From contig JABHDY010000003.1 of assembly GCA_018676855.1 (NCBI GenBank), positions 380,359 through 444,358 on the forward strand: a stretch of 64,000 nt of DNA. Reading direction: 5' to 3'. Position 1 is the first letter of the stretch; every line of letters begins with the position of its first letter. Source of the stretch: Candidatus Woesearchaeota archaeon (GTDB taxonomy: Archaea; Nanobdellota; Nanobdellia; Woesearchaeales; GW2011-AR9). A program made the position numbers and the translations under genes. Under the pieces are notes generated by a model. It searched no databases. It was not told the DNA's origin and saw nothing but the letters and a program-made list of their open reading frames with translations. This document shows positions 48,929 through 58,647 of this stretch, in pieces.

Positions 48929-48953
48929 CGTCCAAAAGATAAAAATTTGGACG
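48929..48953. repeat. Inverted repeat CGTCCAAA-N9-TTTGGACG
   Basis: Perfect 8-bp arms read directly. Confidence 0.8.
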
Positions 48954-49019
48954 AAATCTTTCTGCAATAAATGTGTGAAGAAAATAATAAGAACAAATAT
49001 TGTAATTGTCGAATTGGCA

Positions 49020-51836
49020 CTATGTTTGTCCTGCAACAGTACCTGTTGAAAGTTTATATATTTCATCTATTTTTTCTTTTGTTTTTCCTCTTCCTCTAAA
49101 CTTCCACCGATATATTGAAAAGATATCTTCTGTTTCACGTAATTCATCAATGCTAATAACATGATCTAAAATATGGGCATCAATTGCTGGTTGAGACCCT
49201 TCAAAGATTCTTACGTAGGGTCTACCATCAATTTCTAATACTTCTTTTATAGCTTGAGCATGTCCTCCTCTCAAAATCACATCTCCTGGTTGAACACCAT
49301 CATATCTTTCTGGAGGTATTATTTCAATATCTTGTTCCCATGACCTACCTTTTTCGATTCCTTCAACCAACGCTTCATACGTTCTTGTGGACTTACTCAT
49401 CCAATCACTAATAAACACCCTGCCCCTACCAGGATAATCACTTAAACATGTTGCACCTTTATCATAACAGATATCTCTTCCTGTTACGCGCGCATACTCA
49501 TACGCTAACCGAAACTGAGTATCTATACATTCTTGTTTTTTGCTTATTATACCTAACGCAAGTTTGTCCTGATTAAAATATACTATTTCAGGAACTTCTA
49601 AAAGTTGACCGCCAACAGTAACATGTGATTCGCGGTCAAACCATTCTCTTGTATATTGATAAATGTCAGACTTTTTCATTACTGGAAAACCTTCAAGGTA
49701 CTCAGAATAGCTTAATCTTGCATTTCCATCTTCAGAACTGATAACTTGGCCGAAAACGCCCGTCTTTCTTTCTCCAATATCAACAGTTAAGTCCGATTCA
49801 ATTCTTTTAAGATGGTAGGATTTACTATTAAGTTCACGACTAAGCCCTATGTATTCCAAGAAACGAGGGTCGGATTCGATTTTGTTTAATTCTAAATATA
49901 CTGCTTTAATTTTTTCTTGAACTTCTTGATATTCCTTTTTAATTTGTTCAGCTTCTTCAGGCGTTCCACGTTGCTCTGCCCTTCGTAAATCTCCTAATAA
50001 AATACGACTTTGAGTTCGTAGTCCCATTGCTACCTGTTTAGTACCACCATATAAAAGATCAGTATATTCTGATCTTTTACTTCTAAGAGATAAAGCATCT
50101 TCCTCAATAGGTTTGATTAATGTAGTTAACTTTTCTATTTCTGTTGTTAATCTTTTTTTTTCTTGTAGAAGATCCTCCCTCTCTTCAAAAGTAAGAGCAG
50201 GGTAATAAGACGTGTCCACACCAAGATCGTACGTTTTTTCTTCTCCAGAATCTGTAGTATACAAAATACGCAAATCAGAGGCCACTAAAGCTGTATCCTT
50301 ACTTTCACTTGCTTTACCAATAATATCCTCACCGTCTGTCTTTAGATGCCACTTACCATCAAGGATTTCAACATTTCCTGATGCCTTAGCACTTAATGCC
50401 AAAGGTCGATTAGTTTCTGACTCTCTTTGAAGAATTATTTCTCCACCATCCATTGTAAATTCAAAACGCCCTTCCCTTTTCTGAGTTTTCCAATCCTCAT
50501 AAACAAGTTGAAATTCTGGGAATACTGGATTATCATCTTCTAATTTGGTTGTAAAACCATTTCCACTTGCCAGAACATAATCCTTCCCAGAAATAAAATG
50601 GTTACCCTCTGGCCTCATTGAAGGAACAAGCTTTTCATATAATTTTTCTCTTTTCTGACGGTACCGCAAATTAATATCTTCTCGTTCAATGATAAAAGGG
50701 AGAGATTCTTGTGTTAATTCTCTTAAAGCACGTCCCGCAGAATTAACTTCTGAAATAACTGAGAACAGTTCAGTTTCAACAGCAGAAATTTCTGTGTAAC
50801 CTGCTCTACGTTCGTTAAGATGCTTTAACTTTATTTCTAACTCTTTCTGTTTCTTTTTGCTTGATGCAAATTTTGCACTTGTTTCACCAAACACTTTATC
50901 AAATTCGTCTAATTGAGAAAATTTGGCAAGATCTTTCTTTTCTCTTTCGTTAAGTTTGTCTAATTCAACATTTTCAATATACAACAATTGTAACGTTGTA
51001 TCTTTCTTTGTGACATGAGTAAAACCGTCGACGGAAACGTCAGAAGAGGACCCCACTAAAACTGGTTTACCATCTTTAAAAGTGAGTGATCCTTTTCTAA
51101 TCATATCTTTATTTGGAAGATTAATGTCTTTACCTTTAATAGTTAAAGAAAGATCTTCATCCATACCAGCAATTGTAGATTTTGATAATGTAAGTTCTTC
51201 TAATTCCTGATCAAATTGGAAAATAGTTTGTCGATCAAAACGCACTCCTGCAAAACCCATGGCTTCGCCCCGAATCGTACCTTCTTTAAATGAAAATGTT
51301 GCTAACTGAACCTTTTTACCAGCAATCTCACCTTCTTCCAAACTAAAATCTGTAAATCCATAGGGCATGACTTTTGCGCTTAATGTCCCTTTGAAGTCCC
51401 ATTCTTTCTCGGCCGTATCAATTATGAAAATGTTACCTGATGAATCTATTTTTATTTTTTCGTCAGCATCAGAAAAATCATAAACGTTAATCTCTTGACC
51501 AGCAGTTCCTCTCAGTACCCCCTCTTGTTCATAATTAAAAAGTTGAGAAGAAACTCCTGGATCAATTGTTATGCTAATACCTTTATATTCCATATAATTC
51601 TCAAAAACAACTGGAGCAGTAACAATATTAGAAGAATCCATAAAGTAATCATACGCAATCTGAACATTTTCGTCAGTAAATACGACTATTTGTTTAATGT
51701 ACGTTATTTGATCTGATGAACTTAAGAAACTAAAATCGTCAGGATTACCGTCAAACTCTTCTAATGTAATTTCTCCTTCTGCCACGACAAAGTTAATTGC
51801 CAGTACAAGCACTATAGTTAAGATTAATTTTTTCAT
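49020..51836 (-). CDS. Large secreted beta-rich protein with C-terminal NlpC/P60- or CHAP-like domain
   Basis: Signal MKKLILTIVLVLAINFVVAE; C-terminal ECIDTQFRLAYEYARV ... PGDVILRGGHAQAIKEVLEIDGRPYVRIFEGSQ. Confidence 0.5.
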   Translation of the reverse strand: MKKLILTIVLVLAINFVVAEGEITLEEFDGNPDDFSFLSSSDQITYIKQIVVFTDENVQIAYDYFMDSSNIVTAPVVFENYMEYKGISITIDPGVSSQLFNYEQEGVLRGTAGQEINVYDFSDADEKIKIDSSGNIFIIDTAEKEWDFKGTLSAKVMPYGFTDFSLEEGEIAGKKVQLATFSFKEGTIRGEAMGFAGVRFDRQTIFQFDQELEELTLSKSTIAGMDEDLSLTIKGKDINLPNKDMIRKGSLTFKDGKPVLVGSSSDVSVDGFTHVTKKDTTLQLLYIENVELDKLNEREKKDLAKFSQLDEFDKVFGETSAKFASSKKKQKELEIKLKHLNERRAGYTEISAVETELFSVISEVNSAGRALRELTQESLPFIIEREDINLRYRQKREKLYEKLVPSMRPEGNHFISGKDYVLASGNGFTTKLEDDNPVFPEFQLVYEDWKTQKREGRFEFTMDGGEIILQRESETNRPLALSAKASGNVEILDGKWHLKTDGEDIIGKASESKDTALVASDLRILYTTDSGEEKTYDLGVDTSYYPALTFEEREDLLQEKKRLTTEIEKLTTLIKPIEEDALSLRSKRSEYTDLLYGGTKQVAMGLRTQSRILLGDLRRAEQRGTPEEAEQIKKEYQEVQEKIKAVYLELNKIESDPRFLEYIGLSRELNSKSYHLKRIESDLTVDIGERKTGVFGQVISSEDGNARLSYSEYLEGFPVMKKSDIYQYTREWFDRESHVTVGGQLLEVPEIVYFNQDKLALGIISKKQECIDTQFRLAYEYARVTGRDICYDKGATCLSDYPGRGRVFISDWMSKSTRTYEALVEGIEKGRSWEQDIEIIPPERYDGVQPGDVILRGGHAQAIKEVLEIDGRPYVRIFEGSQPAIDAHILDHVISIDELRETEDIFSIYRWKFRGRGKTKEKIDEIYKLSTGTVAGQT

Positions 51837-51837
51837 T

Positions 51838-52878
51838 TTATATAATTTTTAGTTGTAACAATTCAATAACTTCATTTCCAATGGTATCTGTAACTTTTAT
51901 ATCAACAAAATATATGCCCTGTTGACCATCCTGGGGAGTGAAAGAGATTATACCATTTTGATCAATATCAAATATGTTTGTGTTATCAGTATACATAACG
52001 TCATCTTTGTTAGTTTTAACTTCTAAATAAAACTTTTCACCGATAAATGTTTCATGATTCTTTAATTCTTCAACATTCAAAGTTTCATCATCATCAGAGA
52101 TCATTTCTATTATAAATTCAAAAGTAAAGTATTCATTATCAAAACTTACAAAACCGTCCTGTAATCGATATAAAATAATGTTGTTCTCAAATGGAGATGA
52201 GTCATAAATGGGGTATGCGTCAATATGTAAATTCTCATCATCTGCCCATCCATCTAAACAAGTTAAGCATATGAACCCTACATTTTCTTTATAATGTTCA
52301 ACTATCTTTCGCGCAGTTGTTAAGAATTTGTTGAGTTTGATCGGAGTAGAATAAATGAACTGGCTGACTTCTGTAACTGACTGTCCTTTACTTATTCTTA
52401 GAGGATATGTTAATTCAATTATTGTTTGTGTAGCATATGTAACCTGAACGACCGGATTTTCAGCATAAATGTTGTACCCCTGTTCTTTATGAAGAACAAA
52501 ATCGTTAACACATTCTACCATTTTTTCTTCAACATACTTTTTAAGTTCTTCTTCAGCTTTATCTTTTTCAATGACCATTGACGTATCGTCAAAATAATAA
52601 TATGGAAGTAAATCGTCAAAGAACACTATTGAATAATCAACTGGTGGGTTATAATAACCTCCCTGGTGGCCAGTTCGTAATAAACCTTTTTCAGACACTT
52701 CATTTAAACATGATTGAACATAATTCTCTACAGAAGAAGAATAGGGAACTTTAATCAAATCGTAATTCACTAACAATTCCTCTTTCTGAGTTTCTCCACG
52801 AAATATGAAAAAACCTACAGTTAGAATAATTAATATTCCAACAACTATAAAGATAGTTATTTGACCTCTTTTATTCAT
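51838..52878 (-). CDS. Prepilin-like membrane protein (cassette copy B)
   Basis: MNKRGQITIFIVVGILIILTVGFFIF; paralogue of 35702-36484. Confidence 0.7.
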   Translation of the reverse strand: MNKRGQITIFIVVGILIILTVGFFIFRGETQKEELLVNYDLIKVPYSSSVENYVQSCLNEVSEKGLLRTGHQGGYYNPPVDYSIVFFDDLLPYYYFDDTSMVIEKDKAEEELKKYVEEKMVECVNDFVLHKEQGYNIYAENPVVQVTYATQTIIELTYPLRISKGQSVTEVSQFIYSTPIKLNKFLTTARKIVEHYKENVGFICLTCLDGWADDENLHIDAYPIYDSSPFENNIILYRLQDGFVSFDNEYFTFEFIIEMISDDDETLNVEELKNHETFIGEKFYLEVKTNKDDVMYTDNTNIFDIDQNGIISFTPQDGQQGIYFVDIKVTDTIGNEVIELLQLKII

Positions 52879-52955
52879 AAAAAGAATGATTGATTTCAAC
52901 TATTTAAGTGTTTTGTGACGTCAAGAATGTCAGATTCCTTATTATTAAACGTTGT
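52828..52955. repeat. 128-bp direct repeat, copy B
   Basis: 127/128 identical to 36434-36561. Confidence 0.95.
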
Positions 52956-54077
52956 TGTAACACTAACAACAATTCCTTCGTCTTCAGCAGGATTCTCAAG
53001 ACGAACATCAGCAATGAAATATAGTATTGTATCGCCGCACAAGTACGCTTTATTATCATCTCCCAAAACATAATCATTACACACATTATCATTATCAATA
53101 AAGTTACTTTTTTGTATTTCATTAGATTCATAGAAGTAGCCGAACTCAGATAAAACAGAATTAAATATGTCTGATGGTTTTCCCGAACGTCCTTCCAGGT
53201 ACGTTGCATCACTATAATACACAGTATATTTCTCTGCAAAATTGTCTTGTGCAAAACTAACAACGTATCTGTCTAAAGAGGAGTCGTACGTTACATCAGT
53301 AAGACTTACAGGTAATGCGGTTGTTGGTGTAAATTCTAATGCAAATTTGTATTTAATATCTATTATTGACGGGCTGATCACACAAAATTGTAGAACTCTT
53401 GTATTTGCAGTTAAAAAACCGTTATTTGTTATACATGTTCTGTCACGCCATTGATCGCCCATGTTTTGTTTTACACATTCAACTATATTGGAAGCAGTAC
53501 CACAGGCAGTAACAAGTGTCTGCGCTTCTTGATATATAGTATTATATTCAGAAAGATCATATCCTGTCTTAATAGTAAATGCGTAGGGAGTAATGTACTG
53601 TTGTGTATACATTTTATTTGCAGTAGTATGAAATAATGTATTATCCAATTGTAATACATGTCCATCTCCTTTAACAACTTCTTTATCAACAATTACATTT
53701 TCTGCTTCATGTGCAAACTTTACTTTGAACGCATTCTTAAACAATGAAACGAAATTAGTTTTTGAATCTGGAACACACCAATCATCATCTTTGTTCCATT
53801 TGTAAACATCGTCCAATATGCCACACGAAGGTTCAGTACTAAACCCACCTTTACCTGCTAAAGAAACTGCAGAATCTCGTGCAAGAACTCTCGTAGTTGA
53901 ATCTCGTTCCAAGAATTGTAATTCTGAAGTATAAAACCCATCATATAACAAATCAAAACTCCATTCGCCAGGAACTTCTTGTGAAAGAGTTACAGCATCA
54001 CTCATAATAAAGAACGTTGCAATAGCTCCAATAACTCCTAACAAAACCCAATGGAAAAAAGCACCTTTTTTATTCAT
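52896..54077 (-). CDS. Prepilin-like membrane protein
   Basis: MNKKGAFFHWVLLGVIGAIATFFIM then a large extracytoplasmic domain. Confidence 0.65.
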   Translation of the reverse strand: MNKKGAFFHWVLLGVIGAIATFFIMSDAVTLSQEVPGEWSFDLLYDGFYTSELQFLERDSTTRVLARDSAVSLAGKGGFSTEPSCGILDDVYKWNKDDDWCVPDSKTNFVSLFKNAFKVKFAHEAENVIVDKEVVKGDGHVLQLDNTLFHTTANKMYTQQYITPYAFTIKTGYDLSEYNTIYQEAQTLVTACGTASNIVECVKQNMGDQWRDRTCITNNGFLTANTRVLQFCVISPSIIDIKYKFALEFTPTTALPVSLTDVTYDSSLDRYVVSFAQDNFAEKYTVYYSDATYLEGRSGKPSDIFNSVLSEFGYFYESNEIQKSNFIDNDNVCNDYVLGDDNKAYLCGDTILYFIADVRLENPAEDEGIVVSVTTTFNNKESDILDVTKHLNS

Positions 54078-54082
54078 TATAT

Positions 54083-54388
54083 TTATTTACCATGTACGGG
54101 TACGATAGGTACTGGCTCTCCTCCCCTTATTTGTGTAATATATCTATTTATATCATCACTATCAATAGAATCGTCATTTTCATACCGTTCTATTTGATCA
54201 ACAACATAATTACTTGCTTCGTTAGCTTTCCTAACATTGCTATTAACAACCCTATCTCTATCATTCAATCCACCAATAAGTAAACCGTTGATAAGTAATA
54301 ACGCAAGAACTGCAATAAAAACTGTAAAGACTAAATCAAAAAAGTCGTCCAGCATAGCTTTTTTATTCATTATTTTATGTATCCTCAT
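54083..54388 (-). CDS. Small prepilin-like membrane protein
   Basis: MNKKAMLDDFFDLVFTVFIAVLALLLING. Confidence 0.6.
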   Translation of the reverse strand: MRIHKIMNKKAMLDDFFDLVFTVFIAVLALLLINGLLIGGLNDRDRVVNSNVRKANEASNYVVDQIERYENDDSIDSDDINRYITQIRGGEPVPIVPVHGK

Positions 54389-54881
54389 AATTTCTAAAGT
54401 GTGGTATTTTAACTTGTGTATGTATTAACAACTCATCTTTTGATAATATTCCGTTTGCATCCCTCACAAAGACATTTCGTTTTAACGTAAACGTTGCTGC
54501 ATTAAAATAATTGTTCGTTTTAATGGTGGTACCCTTATCACGAAGTTCAAGTTCAAAATTGAACGTTCCGTGACCTTTTTCAGGATTAGTTTTGTAACAT
54601 AATAATTCCATTCGTTCAGTTGTAAATTTGTCTAAATCAATAACTCCTGGATAGACACGTTTAGTATCGACGTCTTGATATGCAAAACATTCAGGAATGT
54701 TTGTAAAGCGCAGAGAAATAAATTCTGCGTTAATTTCTGGTGGAAATTCTGTTAAGGCATTACGATAATTAACAATTATTAACACAAATCCAATAACAAC
54801 TAACGTAATGATAAATCCTGCAATCATCCAATATATTGACTTTCGTGCAACGTCAAACTGCGCTTTTTTGTTTATTGACAT
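54375..54881 (-). CDS. Prepilin-like membrane protein
   Basis: MSINKKAQFDVARKSIYWMIAGFIITLVVIGFVLI. Confidence 0.65.
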   Translation of the reverse strand: MSINKKAQFDVARKSIYWMIAGFIITLVVIGFVLIIVNYRNALTEFPPEINAEFISLRFTNIPECFAYQDVDTKRVYPGVIDLDKFTTERMELLCYKTNPEKGHGTFNFELELRDKGTTIKTNNYFNAATFTLKRNVFVRDANGILSKDELLIHTQVKIPHFRNYEDT

Positions 54882-55300
54882 GGTTTAATTGTAACTATTT
54901 TATTTTGTTTTTTTATACATAACGTTCCCGTATCTTTTACTGATCCTGATGCAGAATGTTCAAATGGAAGGGACATGTATCGTCGTACAGGAAATGGATC
55001 TGTTCCTTCATCTTGATCTTCAAGAACAACAATCTCGTCCGAGGTAAGAAGGAACGTATATCCAGTAATATCTTTTGGATATTCAATTGACGCATCGCCA
55101 GGAGTTCCAACAAGCGTATTTATCATCATACGCATATCTTCTGCATAGAACGTTTTCTGCGTATTTGTTGACCCTGCAAATTCTGTCGCAACTGAAAATG
55201 TTATAAGAATGACAAGTATGACGGCAAGAATTTCAAAAATGGCCATAAGAATGCTTGAGCCTTTTTTATTCAAACGTAACATACACCATTCCTCCTTCAT
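54872..55300 (-). CDS. Prepilin-like membrane protein
   Basis: LNKKGSSILMAIFEILAVILVILITFSV. Confidence 0.6.
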   Translation of the reverse strand: MKEEWCMLRLNKKGSSILMAIFEILAVILVILITFSVATEFAGSTNTQKTFYAEDMRMMINTLVGTPGDASIEYPKDITGYTFLLTSDEIVVLEDQDEGTDPFPVRRYMSLPFEHSASGSVKDTGTLCIKKQNKIVTIKPCQ

Positions 55301-55985
55301 TCTTCAGTTTGGTGACTGTTCTACGAGGATCGTCTCCTGATCTAAATTTGTAAAATTGTTGGACGTTAACATCATCTTCAAGTTGAATGACGACTGATTG
55401 TTTACAGAATAGTTCTCTGTTGAATATTTGTAAAACTCCAGTAACTGTTTGAGAACGAGGTAATGGTTCTTCACGCACGAACGTATCAATAAATTCAACT
55501 TGTTGACATAACATCATACAATCTTTCTTAATACCTTCTTTTGTACATTTATTATCGGGATAATCATAAAAAACATAGTATTGTTTACAATCATCGCCTG
55601 AGCATTGACGCATGTATTCTTTTGTTGGTGATCCACCAAAATTTGGAACATTTTTTCCAAATCCAGACCGAGCATCAAAATCGAAAGCAGGAACTGAAGG
55701 ATATTTCAACCAAACTTTTTCACCATCCTCATTAAACTTCACAATTGACGTATCATCATCTAATATTAACAAAAAACTTGACTGGCTCCCATCACCACTA
55801 TTAGAAACCGTTCCAATAACATTAACAAAATCGTTAAAGTTTGTTGCAGCTTGATTACTTAACCTAAACAATTTAGATGTAAAGTAACATGCAGGAGTAA
55901 AAATAAGTAATGCTAAGACTACTGTTACAAGAAACTTTATCATGATAGCTTTTTTGTTCATTGTTATGTTAGTGTGTTTACACAA
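55266..55985 (-). CDS. Prepilin-like membrane protein
   Basis: MNKKAIMIKFLVTVVLALLIFTPAC. Confidence 0.6.
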   Translation of the reverse strand: MCKHTNITMNKKAIMIKFLVTVVLALLIFTPACYFTSKLFRLSNQAATNFNDFVNVIGTVSNSGDGSQSSFLLILDDDTSIVKFNEDGEKVWLKYPSVPAFDFDARSGFGKNVPNFGGSPTKEYMRQCSGDDCKQYYVFYDYPDNKCTKEGIKKDCMMLCQQVEFIDTFVREEPLPRSQTVTGVLQIFNRELFCKQSVVIQLEDDVNVQQFYKFRSGDDPRRTVTKLKNEGGMVYVTFE

Positions 55986-56272
55986 TCTGTTGCTTTATTA
56001 AACGGATCAGAACATGGTTTACTACATATTTCATCATTCCCTAACTGATCTTTTCCTAATTCTTGCTTTTCTGGATCGCAGGGACAATCATCAAACGCAT
56101 CAGCAGCATTATCTTTATCACAGTCTGCTAATCCAGCAATTCTTGTATCGATAGTATCAAACGCTTTACTACTTCCTCCACGGAAATATACTAATATTAA
56201 CAAAACAACTACTAACACTAATAATGCAGTTCCTATAATCCACCACATTTGTGACATTCCTTTTTTATCCAT
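55964..56272 (-). CDS. Small prepilin-like membrane protein
   Basis: MDKKGMSQMWWIIGTALLVLVVVLLILVYF; DKDNAADAFDDCPCDPEKQ. Confidence 0.65.
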   Translation of the reverse strand: MDKKGMSQMWWIIGTALLVLVVVLLILVYFRGGSSKAFDTIDTRIAGLADCDKDNAADAFDDCPCDPEKQELGKDQLGNDEICSKPCSDPFNKATDCVNTLT

Positions 56273-56289
56273 AATTAAAACACCTCTTT

Positions 56290-57150
56290 TTACGTTCCTG
56301 CAATGCCTGCAACAAGGTTACAGTTCTTAAAAAATTCCTTTTGAATTCCTCGTTCAAGATCTACTAATATAATACCATCTGTAGTAACTTTTTTAGTCAT
56401 TAAATCAGAAACTGTAGTGCTTATCCCAGCAGCGCCAATAGCTAATAAACCTAACCCACCCGTACCAATTCCAAATATTGCAATAGATGTTATTCCAATT
56501 GCAGCTGCAGCCGTACCGCCAGCAGTAAGTTCTGGAACCAGTACGCCACTTGTTGACTTTGCTTTAAATGCAATACCGTACGCCCTGTCAGGTTTAATAC
56601 CTTCATTGGTAAGAACGCCTATAACATATCCTGGGCCGCCACCACCATATTGAAAATAATCTAAATATTTTATATTCTTTTTTGGATAATCTGTTGTTCG
56701 TAAAAAATCTTTAAATTCTTGTGCAGAAACTCCATCGCCAACAAAATCATTATCTTCTTCAACAAGTATTGTTGAACAGACAAAACATTTTGAACCGCCA
56801 CTAAACGCGTTTGTATTTTCAAACACGCTTGTTTTGTACCGGCCCTCACCAAAAATGTCCCAACAACGTGCCATTTTGTCTGCAATAATTTGTTGAACCT
56901 CTTCTTTACTACCAGATATCTTTTTATCAATAGTTTGACATAGTAATGGCGCAATTTTTTGTTCCGTCCCTAACACTTTGAAAGATGCGACTGAACGGAG
57001 AGCAACACTATCTTTACATAACGCTTCCGCCTGTTTTTCTTCAGCATCAGACATGAACCTAAATACGACACCTGCAATAAGCATAAAACTAAGTATGACT
57101 ATTATTAACGCTACAAGAAATCCCATACTAAGACCTTTTTTATTTACCAT
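56290..57150 (-). CDS. Prepilin-like protein with second internal Gly/Ala-rich hydrophobic hairpin
   Basis: MVNKKGLSMGFLVALIIVILSFMLIAGVVF; later GGTAAAAIGITSIAIFGIGTGGLGLLAIGAAGIS. Confidence 0.6.
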   Translation of the reverse strand: MVNKKGLSMGFLVALIIVILSFMLIAGVVFRFMSDAEEKQAEALCKDSVALRSVASFKVLGTEQKIAPLLCQTIDKKISGSKEEVQQIIADKMARCWDIFGEGRYKTSVFENTNAFSGGSKCFVCSTILVEEDNDFVGDGVSAQEFKDFLRTTDYPKKNIKYLDYFQYGGGGPGYVIGVLTNEGIKPDRAYGIAFKAKSTSGVLVPELTAGGTAAAAIGITSIAIFGIGTGGLGLLAIGAAGISTTVSDLMTKKVTTDGIILVDLERGIQKEFFKNCNLVAGIAGT

Positions 57151-57152
57151 TT

Positions 57153-57977
57153 TTAACTACATGAATTAATTTTCCCTGTTTTCAATTGTTGTGGAATAGA
57201 AAATTCGTCGCCGTTGTTAGAGAAATAATCTTCGTCAAGACCATCTTCATCATTATCACCAGTTGGAAAAAAACAAATATGTTCATTGTCTGGTTTGTAC
57301 AAGAACCCATTGTCATTGAAATTTTCATATTCATTAATTATGTTTGATGGAAGTACAGGGATACGAATAATATTACCTTCCATCATTCCTTGAAAAGAAT
57401 CAAACGTAATCATAATTTGTTTTACAGGCATAAAATATTGACCAAGTGCTGGATTTTCAAGATATACTTTTTTTCTTTCCAAGGGTCGTACAACACCATA
57501 ATTCCACTCTCCAAAAAAGACATCATAAAATTTGTCAACAACATCCTCACTTCCAGCAATAACGCAGGGTTTAACACCTTCAATTTCTTTATAGAACACT
57601 TCTTGTACACCACCAACGCCACGTAACACTTCTATTGCAGTTGATTTTTTTTGTTCATTGTATGTAAGGGTAATCGTTGTTCCACCTAACGATGAAAATC
57701 CACCATAATTATCAAAACAAAATTTTGTAGTACTACTTTTCATACGTTCCATCGTTGATATTAATTTATCAACTTCTGCTTGTTGAGCTGGAGGGAGTGT
57801 AGGTCTACTTGCAGTAACTTCTTCTGCACCTATTAAATCGTCAATACTTGCGTTAACATCTGACACAACATCTTTCACACTTTCAAACGCGCCAGTAGGA
57901 TTATAATAAAACAATAAAAATAGAACAAGAACAACGAGAGGTATTATGTACGATAAAAGTTTTTTTATTGCAACCAT
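57153..57977 (-). CDS. Membrane-anchored extracytoplasmic protein
   Basis: N-terminal VAIKKLLSYIIPLVVLVLFLLFYY. Confidence 0.6.
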   Translation of the reverse strand: MVAIKKLLSYIIPLVVLVLFLLFYYNPTGAFESVKDVVSDVNASIDDLIGAEEVTASRPTLPPAQQAEVDKLISTMERMKSSTTKFCFDNYGGFSSLGGTTITLTYNEQKKSTAIEVLRGVGGVQEVFYKEIEGVKPCVIAGSEDVVDKFYDVFFGEWNYGVVRPLERKKVYLENPALGQYFMPVKQIMITFDSFQGMMEGNIIRIPVLPSNIINEYENFNDNGFLYKPDNEHICFFPTGDNDEDGLDEDYFSNNGDEFSIPQQLKTGKINSCS

Positions 57978-58129
57978 TACAACAACTCCTTCAATTTATC
58001 AAATAGTCCGACCAATTGTGTACGTAAACCACCATACCATGCAATAACAAACAAAAGAAGGATAAGTGAAAGAATAATAATTACTAATTGCCACATCTCC
58101 ATACCCTTCTTATCTTTAAACATATTCAT
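57977..58129 (-). CDS. 50-aa prepilin-like mini membrane protein (absent from ORF track)
   Basis: MNMFKDKKGMEMWQLVIIILSLILLLFVIAWYGGLRTQLVGLFDKLKELL. Confidence 0.65.
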   Translation of the reverse strand: MNMFKDKKGMEMWQLVIIILSLILLLFVIAWYGGLRTQLVGLFDKLKELL

Positions 58130-58254
58130 GGTAATAACCGTCCTTTTAGTTTAATAAAATAAAAAATTAAAAAAAAGCCAAGCAATGCGCCAATGATAAC
58201 GATAACCAGTGTTGTTGGACTTGTCCAGTCAACCCCTTTCTTGTTAAATTTCAT
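58126..58254 (-). CDS. 42-aa prepilin-like mini membrane protein (absent from ORF track)
   Basis: MKFNKKGVDWTSPTTLVIVIIGALLGFFLIFYFIKLKGRLLP. Confidence 0.6.
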   Translation of the reverse strand: MKFNKKGVDWTSPTTLVIVIIGALLGFFLIFYFIKLKGRLLP

Positions 58255-58647
58255 TTATGTACATTTTTTGTCAGTTCCACAAGTACCTGAAATACATTCT
58301 ATACCTGAAGTACATGTTTTCCCTTGACTTTTCTTTGAACCAAAGCAACATTCTTTTGCTGTATCCTTACAACTAAATGCACTAGAAACAGATCCACCAA
58401 CGTTCTCGCAATCTGCTACAGTAGAATGTGTACAATCTCCACCTTTACTCTCACAATCTAACAAACCGCCTTCAAGTGTACCTGTCTTGCTTGTAAACAT
58501 GACCATCAATATGATCATAACTACAAGCGCTATAACAGCACCAATAATTATCCACCACATGTTTGCGGAAGCTTTCCGACCATGAGGAAGGAAAGTAAAA
58601 AAATTGCTAAACCAATTTTTATTTACTTTCTTCATTTCTAGCTCCAC
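58255..58647 (-). CDS. Cys-rich single-TM protein
   Basis: GRKASANMWWIIIGAVIALVVMIILMVMF followed by ~10 cysteines. Confidence 0.6.
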   Translation of the reverse strand: MELEMKKVNKNWFSNFFTFLPHGRKASANMWWIIIGAVIALVVMIILMVMFTSKTGTLEGGLLDCESKGGDCTHSTVADCENVGGSVSSAFSCKDTAKECCFGSKKSQGKTCTSGIECISGTCGTDKKCT

